From positions 118,902-182,901 of the forward strand of contig NZ_JAEUAN010000012.1 in NCBI RefSeq assembly GCF_019511445.1: a stretch of 64,000 nt of DNA. The letters run 5' to 3'. Numbering within the stretch: the stretch's first letter is position 1; every line of letters starts with the position of its first letter. Positions 8,169 through 17,799 of the stretch are shown in pieces. Under the pieces are notes generated by a model. The model made no database searches. It was not told where the DNA came from and saw nothing but the letters and a program-made list of their open reading frames with translations. The stretch comes from Aliirhizobium wenxiniae. Its GTDB lineage: Bacteria; Pseudomonadota; Alphaproteobacteria; Rhizobiales; Rhizobiaceae. A program made the position numbers and the translations under genes.

Positions 8169-9509
8169 ATGCGGATCGTCGTTCGCAATAGTCCCAGTCA
8201 TGAACTTGATACGCTCACGAACCCTGAAGGAGCTGCCCTTCGTGCCTGGTATGGTAATGCGGCGTCTAGGGAGGATGAGGCCGTCGCCCTTGCCGTGATC
8301 CGGCGGGCAAAGGCAATGGACGGTTGGATCGTCTGTGACTGCGTCAGCGGAGAATTCCAACCCTTGCTGGCGCCCATCAAGCAGGAACGCACCTTCACAC
8401 TGCGGCGATTAACTTCGAAAGGTCAGGGCGATCCTCACCAAGAACGACGTCCCAATCACGCCGTGTCCTGCCCGTTTCATGTTGAGATGGATGGAAGCCC
8501 CGCGCGGATCGATCGCCATTTTCACATCCGCCCAATACCGAAACTCGCCAAGCGCTACGTCGATCCACTTCCTGCTATCCCCGATCGCCTTGCCAATCTA
8601 TCAGACCGAGAGCTCCAGCGGTCAGCTGAGAAAAATGATCGCCCATCGAGGCTTGGGAGCATTTTGTGGCGCGTTCTGGACAAGGCACAAATCAACATCG
8701 TCCCACCCTTGCAGGACCAGTCTGAGTTCTCTCTCAAGAACCAGATTTCGAGGTTGCGCGCCACAGCAAAGGAGTTCAGGGTCTTACGGACCTGGACCCT
8801 CAATGCTCTCACATCAACCTGGGCCGCGGATTACTGGAATGCCGACAGCCGATGGCAAAGCTTGCTGTCGGCTTCACGCGAAGACTGGCCTCCTGCAGTC
8901 AGACGGACCGGGTTCATGCTCCTTTATGCCAAGAGCGTATCTGCCCAGTCTATTATGCCGGCATCCTCTGCTCGAGCGATCGATGTCATGGGCAAGGTTC
9001 GACAACCGCGGCGGGGCGATCCAGCGAACAGGGGACCATTTCTGGTCTTGCTCAACGCCGATTTCGGGGAAGACGATGACGGGCCGGCCAGGGCAATCCA
9101 GGCCTATGCCCAGCCTGTCTATAATTCCCATACGCTCTTCCCGATAGAATCGGGCTTTGAACGACAAGTGTCCCATTTGCTGTTCTGGCTGCAGGACGCT
9201 CTGTTCGAATTGCTGCCGGACTTGCAAATCCGGATCGTCAAGCCGCTCTTTGCAATGGACGCGCCAAGCGGCTTGTGCCGGCCAGACTTCGTCATTGAGG
9301 CCACCTATCGAGACAATCCCAGCACAACGCTCATCATTGAGGCGATGGGCATGGAAACAGAAGAATATCGAACTGCGAAGGCGAAGACATTGCCGCGAAT
9401 GGAGCAGATCGGGCCGGTTTTTCTGCTCACCCCATCGGATCTTGCCAAGGATCAGGCGGTCAAGTCGGCGCGCCGCCTGTTAGCTTGGGTTATCGAACAT
9501 ATCCGTTAA
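8169..9509 (+). CDS. unknown conserved-type protein with nuclease-like C-terminus
   Basis: 446 residues, soluble. I do not recognise a named family with confidence; plasmid-borne DUF1173-type proteins are one possibility. An N-terminal Cys/His cluster is visible (CDC near residue 58, then SCPFH at about 100). The last ~90 residues read like a PD-(D/E)XK core: CRPDFVIEA, 12 residues, TLIIEAMGMETEEYRTAKAK, where PD, E-A and a trailing K fit the fold. This suggests a DNA-end-processing or structural nuclease-like role. It converges on the coupling-protein gene with a 228-bp gap, and travels with the small membrane protein upstream. Confidence 0.6.
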   Translation: MRIVVRNSPSHELDTLTNPEGAALRAWYGNAASREDEAVALAVIRRAKAMDGWIVCDCVSGEFQPLLAPIKQERTFTLRRLTSKGQGDPHQERRPNHAVSCPFHVEMDGSPARIDRHFHIRPIPKLAKRYVDPLPAIPDRLANLSDRELQRSAEKNDRPSRLGSILWRVLDKAQINIVPPLQDQSEFSLKNQISRLRATAKEFRVLRTWTLNALTSTWAADYWNADSRWQSLLSASREDWPPAVRRTGFMLLYAKSVSAQSIMPASSARAIDVMGKVRQPRRGDPANRGPFLVLLNADFGEDDDGPARAIQAYAQPVYNSHTLFPIESGFERQVSHLLFWLQDALFELLPDLQIRIVKPLFAMDAPSGLCRPDFVIEATYRDNPSTTLIIEAMGMETEEYRTAKAKTLPRMEQIGPVFLLTPSDLAKDQAVKSARRLLAWVIEHIR

Positions 9510-9737
9510 TCGACCCCATATCGTAGGGGCTGGCCGCGCTTCAAGTGAATTAAACCAGCCTGCCATCGAGGGCTATCGGAACCTGCTTCGGTGCAGAGAT
9601 ATCCAGTCCCACCTCCTCGAGGCAGTTACTCGCGCGACCTTGCGACCTACATTAAGATTGGGAGCTCGCAAACTGCCCAATGCCACACATGCCAGATATC
9701 AAATGCATATCGGCCGCTTGCGGCAGGCTGAACCGCC

Positions 9738-12455
9738 TTAAGGCTCGACGGGTGCAGTATCCTCGCCCAAAGGATCGCGGGCGGCCTCGGCAAACGCTTG
9801 CAGATGTTTCCTCGAGTTGTCGTCCGATAGCCGATCTGACAAACTCTGGATCAGCAGGTCGACGTCCGTGTTGAGCTCAAGCACGTCAATCGAACTGTCA
9901 TCTGTCCGCTGGAAAATCACCTCGTTAAGGGCTTCAATATCCTTGCCAAAGACTTCCCTGACATCCTGCCGCCGCAGGACCGGCAAGCTACGTCGTAGTG
10001 GGCGTCTCTCAACAGGATAAGTTGCCCCGGAAACTGTCACCTCATTCCGATCATCAGGCGCGCTAGGATACAGCTTCTGCGCCAGCGCCTCCTCGTCAAT
10101 CTCGGGATCGATATTGCCCTTGCTTGCAGGCGGTGACGCGGACCTCCTCATTTGCTTTACTCGTAGGGAAGTGGGGCGCTTCGTTGGCGAGTTTGGACCC
10201 GGATTCTCCGCTGACGGCTCAGGTTCCGCTACGCCAACCTCCCTTGCTTCGTCGAGATCAAGACGCTGGCGAAGCTCGTCGAGGGAGGAAATGTAAACCT
10301 GTCGTACGCCGTTCTTAACGGCAAAATGCAGGTTTTTCGGCCTTCCCGTTGGCGGGGTCGGTGAACCGTTATCGACGATGGCAACCTCAGCGCCATCATT
10401 GATAGTCCACTCAATCGGCTCAATGCAGGGCTTTGCTATCGGCTTGAACCTGCGCACCTTGGCGAACATCCGCTCCCCACCGGAATCAAGCTTCATAATG
10501 CGCATCAGTGGCATCCCGGTCACTTGGAGGATCGCTTCTTCCGGCTTCATCATCATCAGCGTGTTGACCGGAAGAAGATCGACCGAGACCGGCACTTTCG
10601 AGATTGAGCGCTGCCTGCGGCCATGGCGGTGCGAATAGGACGACTGTTCGACCCATTCTGTAGTCTTGCCGGCTGCCAAGGACACGGCAGTGGCATCCTC
10701 CGGGTTCTGGAAATTCATGAACAGCTTGATTGTCGATGCCCCCATCAGAATTTTTTGACCCGACCGTTGGTAGAGCCGCTCAAGCTGGGCGCCGTCCTGC
10801 AGGATGAAAACGAAACGCACGCCGTTCTTGCGGATAAGCGGCGCCAGTGTCAGCACGGTATCGATGCGACCACCATTGCCGAACTCGTCGAGCATCATCA
10901 GAACTTCGTGCTCGCCGTTCGGTAGTGGCCCGAGCTGTACCAATTTGTCGGCCATTTGCTGGATGAACATCGAGATGAGCCGCTCGTAGATCTGAATGGC
11001 ATTCCAGTCCGCCTGGATGAAGATGGCGAGCTTGCGCTTTCTGATGGTGTCGATCGGGATCGTGGTGATCGATGTCAGCGCCTCGACCAGAGGGTTCTGC
11101 AGGAAGTTGAGCTTGGCCACGATTTCCGCGGCGATGCCCTCGCCTAGCTTCTCGTGGCGACCGGCGAACTTCGTCAGCTGCATCCGCGTCTGGTCGGAGA
11201 GTACCGCCTCGTAATTTTCCAGGAGTTGGACGATCGCCTTCCGCTCGTCTGACATGGAGTTGAGGATGCGATAGAGCTCGCTCAGCGATTTGCGGGTATC
11301 AGGGCATTCCAGGACGAAGCCGAGCATCGCCGTCAGCAGGATCCTGGCGCTCTCTTCCCAAAAATCCGACGAATCCGAACGTAGCCGCTCGGGAAGCAGC
11401 ATCTGAGTCAGCTTCTGAAGATCAGTGATCCGCTGGTTTGGCTCAGTGCTGATCAGATCGAGTGGATTGTAGCCGTCGGTGAACTTCGATCCCGGTGCCA
11501 GAAGAAAGATATCGTATCCCTTATCCTTGAGGTAGCCCGAGGTCTCATCGAAGAGCTCGCCGCTCATATCAAGGACGACCTGCGACCCTTCAAAGCTCAT
11601 CATCGTCGGGATGACGAAGCCGCGCGATTTGCCTTGCCCAGGCGATCCGATGACCATGACGTGCTGGTCACCGTCATTGCGCAGAAGCAGGCCCTGTTTC
11701 AGGCCAAGCACGATGCCATACTTGTCTCTCAATCTAAAATCAGCAGCATCCTTCAGCGTCGCGAGCCTTGCCCGGCCCATGATCATCCTTTGACGTCGCT
11801 GGATGGCAGCACCGATCGGAAAGCCGACCACAGCACTAGCCGCGGCAAGGCCGGCCAGCGCCGCAAAGACTGTCTGGCGAGAAGGTTTCTGAAAGGCTCC
11901 GGCCGCGTCCGTCGCACCAAAGGGCGCCTGATACATGGCCGCAAGATGGTCACCGTAATAGCTGGCGATCTCGGCGTGCTCCCCCGCCTTTGTCGCGACC
12001 ATATAAAAGGCAATGCCGTAGACGATGATGCCGGCATAGGCAGCCGCGAAGATCATGGCGGTCAGCACGATCAGACTGAACATCGACCGGACATGCAACA
12101 GATAAAGGATCTTGCGCGACAAGCCCCTTCCGGCCTTTAGCATCCAGAGACTCAACACGAAGAACAGTATCGGTGCCGCCAAAACGAAGGAGAGAATGCT
12201 CAGACCAACAGTGTTTCTGGTGTGGATGATCGACCATGTGTAGTGCATGGCGTCAACAAAGGGCGCAGCACCAACATAGTCGAAATACGACCCCTGCTCG
12301 AACGAGACGATATAGGCGTCGTATATCGTCGCGAATACAAAGAGCCACAGGCCAACCGCGCCGAGAAGCGCTAAAGGAAGGGTGAGCGGCGACGCTTTCT
12401 GCAGTCCAGACCATTTCGGGCGCTCAATCTCGCTGGGCGTGGATACGCTTGCCAT
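9738..12455 (-). CDS. virD4: VirD4/TraG-type T4SS coupling protein
   Basis: About 905 residues. An N-terminal membrane domain has four hydrophobic spans (residues ~25-50, 85-105, 125-155, 195-220). The ATPase domain shows Walker A GSPGQGKS (about 270-277) and a Walker B/DEFG segment (VLMMLDEFGNGG, about 520). A ~200-residue polar C-terminal extension follows. The coupling protein hands the relaxase-DNA complex to the VirB channel. It is the last gene of the virB operon and overlaps virB11 by about 30 nt. Three in-frame ATGs lie close together; 12455 was chosen for its 9-nt spacing from GAGG, 12476 being the longest option. Confidence 0.93.
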   Translation of the reverse strand: MASVSTPSEIERPKWSGLQKASPLTLPLALLGAVGLWLFVFATIYDAYIVSFEQGSYFDYVGAAPFVDAMHYTWSIIHTRNTVGLSILSFVLAAPILFFVLSLWMLKAGRGLSRKILYLLHVRSMFSLIVLTAMIFAAAYAGIIVYGIAFYMVATKAGEHAEIASYYGDHLAAMYQAPFGATDAAGAFQKPSRQTVFAALAGLAAASAVVGFPIGAAIQRRQRMIMGRARLATLKDAADFRLRDKYGIVLGLKQGLLLRNDGDQHVMVIGSPGQGKSRGFVIPTMMSFEGSQVVLDMSGELFDETSGYLKDKGYDIFLLAPGSKFTDGYNPLDLISTEPNQRITDLQKLTQMLLPERLRSDSSDFWEESARILLTAMLGFVLECPDTRKSLSELYRILNSMSDERKAIVQLLENYEAVLSDQTRMQLTKFAGRHEKLGEGIAAEIVAKLNFLQNPLVEALTSITTIPIDTIRKRKLAIFIQADWNAIQIYERLISMFIQQMADKLVQLGPLPNGEHEVLMMLDEFGNGGRIDTVLTLAPLIRKNGVRFVFILQDGAQLERLYQRSGQKILMGASTIKLFMNFQNPEDATAVSLAAGKTTEWVEQSSYSHRHGRRQRSISKVPVSVDLLPVNTLMMMKPEEAILQVTGMPLMRIMKLDSGGERMFAKVRRFKPIAKPCIEPIEWTINDGAEVAIVDNGSPTPPTGRPKNLHFAVKNGVRQVYISSLDELRQRLDLDEAREVGVAEPEPSAENPGPNSPTKRPTSLRVKQMRRSASPPASKGNIDPEIDEEALAQKLYPSAPDDRNEVTVSGATYPVERRPLRRSLPVLRRQDVREVFGKDIEALNEVIFQRTDDSSIDVLELNTDVDLLIQSLSDRLSDDNSRKHLQAFAEAARDPLGEDTAPVEP

Positions 12456-13473
12456 CTTCATCGACCTCATCGGCAAAATAGATCTCGCTGACGCCGCGGC
12501 CGCCCGCGGCGTCGCTCTTCTTCAGCTGAACTACGATCGGGATGATGGAGCGGATGTAGCGAATGATATCATCCCGCTCCATGCGCACATTGCTATTGAG
12601 CACCAGCGTCGACAGGCGATTGAACGCGTGATGCGGCGAGTTCGCATGGATGGTCGACATCGAGCCGGGATGACCCGTATTGATGGCATTGAGGAAGTCG
12701 AACGCCTCGTCACCACGCAACTCGCCCATGAAAATCCGGTCAGGCCTCAGGCGCAGTGCTGTGGCGAGCAGATCACCCATCGTCACCTTCGCCTGCCCCT
12801 GCCCGCCTTTGGAGACGAGCAGGGACACGACATTTTCCTGGCAGGGCTCGAGCTCGGCTGTATCCTGCATAAGAATGAAGCGCTCCTGATTAGGGATAGC
12901 GGTCAGCATCGTGTTGAGGAAGGTGGTTTTGCCGGTCGACGTGCCGCCCGAGATCAGCATGCTTCGACGATTGGCTGATGCGAGTTCAAGAAAAGCTCGG
13001 ACCTGTCGCGCCCGCAGAAGGCGCGACAATTCGATGTCGACGTCATCGATATAGTCGTCACCGGTGACCCTGGTGAAGCGGAAGGCGCCGGCCCGCTCAT
13101 AGTCGTTAAGATCGAAGCGACGGATGAACTGCTTGCGGATCGAAAACGCATGACCGGTCGCCGACGTCGGGTTGAGCACAAATTGGACACGTTCCCCGCC
13201 GATAAGGGTAGCGGAGAGCAACGGGTTTTCGGCATTGACCGTCTGCTTCGTGAAGGATGCCGCCCGGGACGCCATGTGCCGGATCGCCTCCTGATCGAGA
13301 CCTTCGACCCGCTCCCGCACCATCGCGATATGTCCGATCCTCTCCAGCCAGACCTCGTCATTGGCCTGGCAAGATATCTCAACAATGCTTGGATCATCGA
13401 GAAAGCGCCTGATCGGCTCCAAAGCCTCGGCCAGGAAATGGTGCTCGGCAGAGATTACTGGGCGGGCGTTCAT
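12424..13473 (-). CDS. virB11: T4SS ATPase VirB11
   Basis: 349 residues, normal length for VirB11 traffic ATPases. Walker A GGTSTGKTT at about residues 176-184, an Asp box (FILMQDTAELEP), a His box and the motif MGELRGDEAFDFLNAINTGH are all visible. It should form a cytoplasmic hexamer that energises pilus assembly and DNA export with VirB4 and VirD4. Start overlaps the virB10 stop by 4 nt; the end overlaps virD4. Confidence 0.95.
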   Translation of the reverse strand: MNARPVISAEHHFLAEALEPIRRFLDDPSIVEISCQANDEVWLERIGHIAMVRERVEGLDQEAIRHMASRAASFTKQTVNAENPLLSATLIGGERVQFVLNPTSATGHAFSIRKQFIRRFDLNDYERAGAFRFTRVTGDDYIDDVDIELSRLLRARQVRAFLELASANRRSMLISGGTSTGKTTFLNTMLTAIPNQERFILMQDTAELEPCQENVVSLLVSKGGQGQAKVTMGDLLATALRLRPDRIFMGELRGDEAFDFLNAINTGHPGSMSTIHANSPHHAFNRLSTLVLNSNVRMERDDIIRYIRSIIPIVVQLKKSDAAGGRGVSEIYFADEVDEDGKRIHAQRD

Positions 13474-14834
13474 TTGCCACCTCTTTGCTTGCGCAACCGA
13501 TCGAACTCTTCGCGGACCGGATCGGGATAGAGGCCAGCGAAATCGAGATCGCGTGTGACGAAGACATTCATGTCGGAGCCTTGGCGGATATGGATGGTCG
13601 GCCGAATGTTGCGGCTATCCTGGAAAGCTTCGCTGCCCAATTGCTGGATGCCGGATGCGATCGTCTCGGCGGCAATCTGCCGGGCGCGATCCTGGGACGT
13701 GTCGCCGCTATCTTGGGGTATACGCGTGACACTACCGTCACTGTTGACGACGGTAATGTATTCGTTCTGCTTCTGACCGAGCTGGGCGATGTATTGCGTG
13801 GCACCTCCGATCAAGGTCATCAGCGCCGGCGGCCCGAACCGCTCCCAGTATTTCCGGTCAACAGTGCCGGTCATGCCCGAGCGTCCGAGACCATCGGTCC
13901 CGTAGGAGCCAAGCTGCACCGAAACACCGTCGCCCCTGATCATCCTCGTCCAGACGATCAGGACCCGCTCCTGCCCTCGCTCGACACCGGACTTGTAATC
14001 CCCGATCAGGGACGAACCAGCGGGGATCAGGATACGTCGCCCGTCGAAGGAGTAGACATCCTCCCGAACAATCCCCTTCACCATGCCTGCGAGATCGGAA
14101 TTGATAGCGGTCTCCAGCGTGCCGCGGATCATCGTGCCTTGCGGTATCCATGCGTCTGTCCGACGGTTTTCGGTAGCAACCGAGACCTGGACACCCTGGC
14201 CGCCCATCGCTTTGAGAAATGCCCTGTCACGATCATTGGCGCCATCGACTGTGCCGCCATTATATGGTGCAGAGGCAGCATCAGCACTTGACGCCGATCC
14301 CATGCCGAACGCCGAATTTGGTGATCCGCTGGCCGAGGCCTGCGCAGCACCTTGGCCCTCGTTTGTCTTGTCGAAGACCATGGCCGAGGACCTCACGCGC
14401 TCAAGGAGCTTTGCCTGTCGGGCGAGCTCGATGCAGTGGGGATTGTCCGGGTTCTTTCCTCTGGTGCAATCGACCTCTGCTGGTGGAAGTGCAGGTGCAG
14501 TGGCTGGTATGACGGGAGCCGGTGACGGTGGCGGTGGTGGAGGCGGCGCCTCAGGCACCTGCACCGTCGGCAATGGCGGTGGGGCGGGTGCCCTGAAACC
14601 CTCATTTCGAGGTGTCTGCACCGGGCGGAATTCTTCGCGCGGCGTGTTGTCGACAACCTGCTCCTTTTCGCCGCCGGACACGAGGAAATAGAGAATAACG
14701 CCAACACCGGCGATCGCAGCAATCATTGCAAACGGGCGCATCAGGCCAATTCCGGACCGTCTGACCGGTCCGCCGAGCGACGCATCACCATCCAGCGAGC
14801 GATAATTGGGCGAATTGAAGTTCGGATCCGACAT
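13470..14834 (-). CDS. virB10: T4SS core protein VirB10
   Basis: 454 residues. One membrane span near residues 30-52 (FAMIAAIAGVGVILYFLVSG), then a proline-rich linker (about 75-115) and the conserved C-terminal VirB10/TrbI domain (GTMIRGTLETAINSDLAGMV, ILIPAGSSLIGDYKSGVERG). VirB10 spans the envelope and links the inner-membrane ATPases to the outer-membrane pore. AGGAGGG 5 nt before the ATG. Lies between virB9 (9 bp gap) and virB11 (ATGA overlap). Confidence 0.94.
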   Translation of the reverse strand: MSDPNFNSPNYRSLDGDASLGGPVRRSGIGLMRPFAMIAAIAGVGVILYFLVSGGEKEQVVDNTPREEFRPVQTPRNEGFRAPAPPPLPTVQVPEAPPPPPPPSPAPVIPATAPALPPAEVDCTRGKNPDNPHCIELARQAKLLERVRSSAMVFDKTNEGQGAAQASASGSPNSAFGMGSASSADAASAPYNGGTVDGANDRDRAFLKAMGGQGVQVSVATENRRTDAWIPQGTMIRGTLETAINSDLAGMVKGIVREDVYSFDGRRILIPAGSSLIGDYKSGVERGQERVLIVWTRMIRGDGVSVQLGSYGTDGLGRSGMTGTVDRKYWERFGPPALMTLIGGATQYIAQLGQKQNEYITVVNSDGSVTRIPQDSGDTSQDRARQIAAETIASGIQQLGSEAFQDSRNIRPTIHIRQGSDMNVFVTRDLDFAGLYPDPVREEFDRLRKQRGGK

Positions 14835-14843
14835 GTTGCCCTC

Positions 14844-15677
14844 CTATCGTGATTGCGATGGTTGCGGGCCGATTGCGCCACCCATGCGTTTCGGGGCAAC
14901 GGCGCCTTCGATCGGTGCGGGGCTGTCGGCGGGTACGGTCCGCAGATTGAAGAGGCATGTCTCTTCTTCCGTGCCGTAGCGCAGCGACCATTGCCGAGAG
15001 ACCTTGTCGATAACGATGTAGTCCGCTTCCCGCCGATAGTTCACGAGGCTTTCCCTGCGCTTCGTATCGACAATGAAAATTCCAGGAATATCACCTGTGA
15101 ACTTCATGAATGTCTTCAGACCGTCATCAAAGACCCAAACGGGCTTGGCCACATCATTGCCTTTGAAGCCATAGTCATAGTTGACCTTGTCGCGGCGGAT
15201 GTTCTTGATGTTCGGATTGCGCTGGGCATCCTGTGCCTGTTTCCACAGCTCGGCTGTCCCCTTAAGGCCGGCATCTTCTGGATAGGTGAACTTCAGCTTG
15301 AAGGTCTGATTTTGCATCGCCTTGCTGTCGTTGACCCGCAAATCGAAGGAATAGGTGCGCTTTGAAGTGACGACGGAAAGGTTGGTCGCAGCATCCTTCT
15401 CCATCGGCTTCAGGGTCAGCGACCGCCTGTCGGCAGAGGTGAGGATCTGCCAGGACACGGTGTCGCCGGCGACAACCTGCGTGACGTTCTCGTCGGCGCC
15501 GAACAGGATAGTAGTCACCAGACCGTAGGTGCCCGTCACCTGGAAGACCTGTTCGGCGGAATAGGGAAGCGAGCGGATCCTCGGGTCGAGCCTGCCAGGT
15601 CGCGCCAGCAGTTCGGCATCCGCGATCGTCGGCTCAAGAACGGCTAAGATGGAAAGTGCCATCATCCATCGCTTCAT
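14844..15677 (-). CDS. virB9: T4SS outer-membrane core protein VirB9
   Basis: 277 residues with signal peptide (cleavage after ADA, about residue 22). Conserved VirB9/CagX features: an N-terminal RIRSLPYSAEQVFQVTG segment and a C-terminal domain with NYDYGFKGND, WVFDDGLKTFMKF and the closing LRYGTEEE. The ATG at 15677 is chosen because it starts a proper signal peptide and overlaps the virB8 stop by ATGA; a longer frame would add an unnatural extension antisense-like to virB8. Confidence 0.94.
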   Translation of the reverse strand: MKRWMMALSILAVLEPTIADAELLARPGRLDPRIRSLPYSAEQVFQVTGTYGLVTTILFGADENVTQVVAGDTVSWQILTSADRRSLTLKPMEKDAATNLSVVTSKRTYSFDLRVNDSKAMQNQTFKLKFTYPEDAGLKGTAELWKQAQDAQRNPNIKNIRRDKVNYDYGFKGNDVAKPVWVFDDGLKTFMKFTGDIPGIFIVDTKRRESLVNYRREADYIVIDKVSRQWSLRYGTEEETCLFNLRTVPADSPAPIEGAVAPKRMGGAIGPQPSQSR

Positions 15678-16408
15678 GGCACGATCCCCGATGGCATGTT
15701 CTCCGGGACCTTGGCATATTCCGTGACGACAAAGCCGAGGGGATTGTAAAGACGGACGCGATTGCTGGCCGGAAGATTGATCTGCCGATAGCGCACGGTC
15801 GCCGACCAGCGGTTGACGACATCGCCGCCGCGGTGCCGCTCGCGTGTTTCGAAGCGTACGGCCATGGTCGATGCATTGAGTGGATTGACCGACAGGATCT
15901 CCGGGCGGATGTTGCCTGTCGTGCTCATGGTCTTGACCGGCCCGCGAGGATTGCTGGGGTTCATCCAGTCCTCGTAGTCCTTGAAAGCCGACGAATTTGG
16001 CTCTGACCAAAGGGCGATCATGTCGAAATTATCGGAGAGGTAGCGGGGGTCGTATGTTTCGCGACGAATTACATAGTTTCCCACAAACGACGCCTGTACC
16101 GCCTGGAGTTCCGAGACGCTTGAGCGATCCTTCTCGAGTGTTGTGACGGTCTCCATGTAGCCGGTATTCTTGTCGACGATCAGCGGCACGACCTCGGTGC
16201 GCACAAGCGGGAAGAGTTGTGCGACCGAGAAAGACAGGATGCCGGCGATGGCCCAGCCGGCGATGGCAAAGACCAATGATATCATCCCGATCAGTGTCCG
16301 CAGCGACCGGTTCCTATCACCCCAGGTATGGTGTCGATCGTAAATGTCTTGAGGGCCTGCGACCCGATCAGCAGGCTCAGTGAGTTTATGTCTTTTGAAG
16401 AGTGTCAA
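15674..16408 (-). CDS. virB8: T4SS inner-membrane protein VirB8
   Basis: 244 residues. One N-terminal span (residues ~38-62) then a periplasmic VirB8 domain with typical segments (SVSELQAVQASFVGNYVIRR, YDPRYLSDNFDMIALWS, RPEILSVNPL). It probably nucleates the T4SS between VirB6, VirB9 and VirB10. The start is a TTG with GGGGAC upstream at suitable spacing; no ATG in frame fits better. Confidence 0.92.
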   Translation of the reverse strand: MTLFKRHKLTEPADRVAGPQDIYDRHHTWGDRNRSLRTLIGMISLVFAIAGWAIAGILSFSVAQLFPLVRTEVVPLIVDKNTGYMETVTTLEKDRSSVSELQAVQASFVGNYVIRRETYDPRYLSDNFDMIALWSEPNSSAFKDYEDWMNPSNPRGPVKTMSTTGNIRPEILSVNPLNASTMAVRFETRERHRGGDVVNRWSATVRYRQINLPASNRVRLYNPLGFVVTEYAKVPENMPSGIVP

Positions 16409-16475
16409 AGTCTGTCCCCAAAATACTTGCTATGAAAATCTTTTCGGTCGCGCGTTCGCGGCCATGATTGCCGCT

Positions 16476-17549
16476 TCATCCGCCGTTGCGCCGTCGCGTG
16501 GTCAGCGTTCTGCCGAGCCTGCCGGTTGCTGCGATTGTGCCACGGCCGACGAGCGCAGATGCTGTCAGAGCGCCTTGCGGCCCAGCAACCATACCAAGAG
16601 CAACGGCCGCGGCCTGGCCGCTGCGTGACGAACTCGACGAGAGTGCATTTCGCGTCGCTCCATATACGATGTCGGCACCACCGCCCCTCGGGACGTTCGA
16701 TATGGCTGCGCCATAAGCGAAGGCTCTTGCAATCTCCGGCACCTGCAAAATGAAGTAAGCTATCAGCGCCAGGTAGAGCACCATGGCGACCATTATCGCG
16801 AGCGCGTTTTCGCTTGTGGCCATGTCATCGTTAATGGTGTCCATCATGCCGATCAGAAAGCCGAACGAGAGACCGGCCATGATGTAGGTGAAGAGAAGCA
16901 TGAACATGCCAAAAGCTATACCCCTCTTCCATGCATCGAAGACAAAGCGGGTACTGCCGAAGAAATAGCAAAGGATGGCAATCGGACCGATCGCCATCAT
17001 GACGGCGGTGATCATCTTGGCAAACAGCGTGACGCCAGTGAGGATCAGCAGCATCGGGAGAAGACCGAAGACCAGTACGATGAAAACGACCACGGCGCCG
17101 GTCACGTTCGGCAGCCAACCCGATTCATAAGAATTGAACAGCTTCATGGCGAAGTCGTAGACTTTTCGTGCCATTGACGCGACCTGTTGAGCCAAATCGG
17201 CGCCTGCCGACTGCCCCCCCATGGCCGAGGAAATCGCCGATCCGAGATCCTGCGGTGAGGAGAGCACGAACTGGCCAATATTGTCGTAGAACGTCGCCCA
17301 GGACATGATCAGTGCATAGGCAAGGGCGACCTTAAAACCGGTGATCGCCATATCGGCGACTGAAATCCTAGTCTGGCCCAGGGCTGCCATCATGAAATAA
17401 ACGGCAAGAAAGATCGCCAGGATGGCGCTGACAAGTTCGCCGTTCTCAGCAAACAACCCCCATGCCCGCTCCAGTGAAGCCTCATTGATCTTGTCAAAAT
17501 ATCTGAGCGCGTCGCCATAAAAATTGATCGCGTAGCTGACTGGATCCAT
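16476..17549 (-). CDS. virB6: T4SS inner-membrane channel protein VirB6
   Basis: 357 residues, polytopic (about six spans) with the central TrbL/VirB6 motif region (YALIMSWATFYDNIGQFVLS; MAIGPIAILCYFFGSTRFVF). AGGGGA 5 nt before the ATG at 17549 sets the start; longer readings would add a poor N-terminus. The C-terminal 70 residues are Ala/Arg/Gly-rich and cytoplasmic. It contributes the inner-membrane passage of the transfer channel. Confidence 0.92.
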   Translation of the reverse strand: MDPVSYAINFYGDALRYFDKINEASLERAWGLFAENGELVSAILAIFLAVYFMMAALGQTRISVADMAITGFKVALAYALIMSWATFYDNIGQFVLSSPQDLGSAISSAMGGQSAGADLAQQVASMARKVYDFAMKLFNSYESGWLPNVTGAVVVFIVLVFGLLPMLLILTGVTLFAKMITAVMMAIGPIAILCYFFGSTRFVFDAWKRGIAFGMFMLLFTYIMAGLSFGFLIGMMDTINDDMATSENALAIMVAMVLYLALIAYFILQVPEIARAFAYGAAISNVPRGGGADIVYGATRNALSSSSSRSGQAAAVALGMVAGPQGALTASALVGRGTIAATGRLGRTLTTRRRNGG

Positions 17550-17589
17550 CTCGTCCCCTGAAGCCCTGTTTGCGGGTTGGAATTGCCGG

Positions 17590-17799
17590 TTAAAACTGAT
17601 TGACCGGTCGCATCGGGCCGCAATCGTACGGCAGCACCGCATCGAACGCTGAGGTTGACGGGTCCGGCTGGGGCGCCGGCCCGTAGCCGAGTGCTGGCAC
17701 CGGGCTGTCATCGGCCGAGCATTTCGCCAGTTGCTCGTATTTTCCAGCACAGCCACCGAGAGCCAGGGTGATGCTGACCATCGCTACAAGAACCTTCAC
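17590..17799 (-). CDS. VirB7-like small lipoprotein
   Basis: 69 residues. Lipoprotein signal with lipobox LGGC (Cys at about residue 17), then a short Pro-rich mature part. Starts with GTG overlapping the virB5 stop (GTGA). Sits between virB5 and virB6, the place where entry-exclusion (Eex/TrbK-like) or VirB7-like lipoproteins are found. By size and position it may stabilise VirB9 or serve in entry exclusion; the sequence alone does not decide. Confidence 0.75.
   Translation of the reverse strand: MKVLVAMVSITLALGGCAGKYEQLAKCSADDSPVPALGYGPAPQPDPSTSAFDAVLPYDCGPMRPVNQF

Noticed and set aside
13485..14291. Plus-strand open frame of 268 codons
   Set aside because: Mirror of virB10 on the opposite strand; no start signal and no family pattern.
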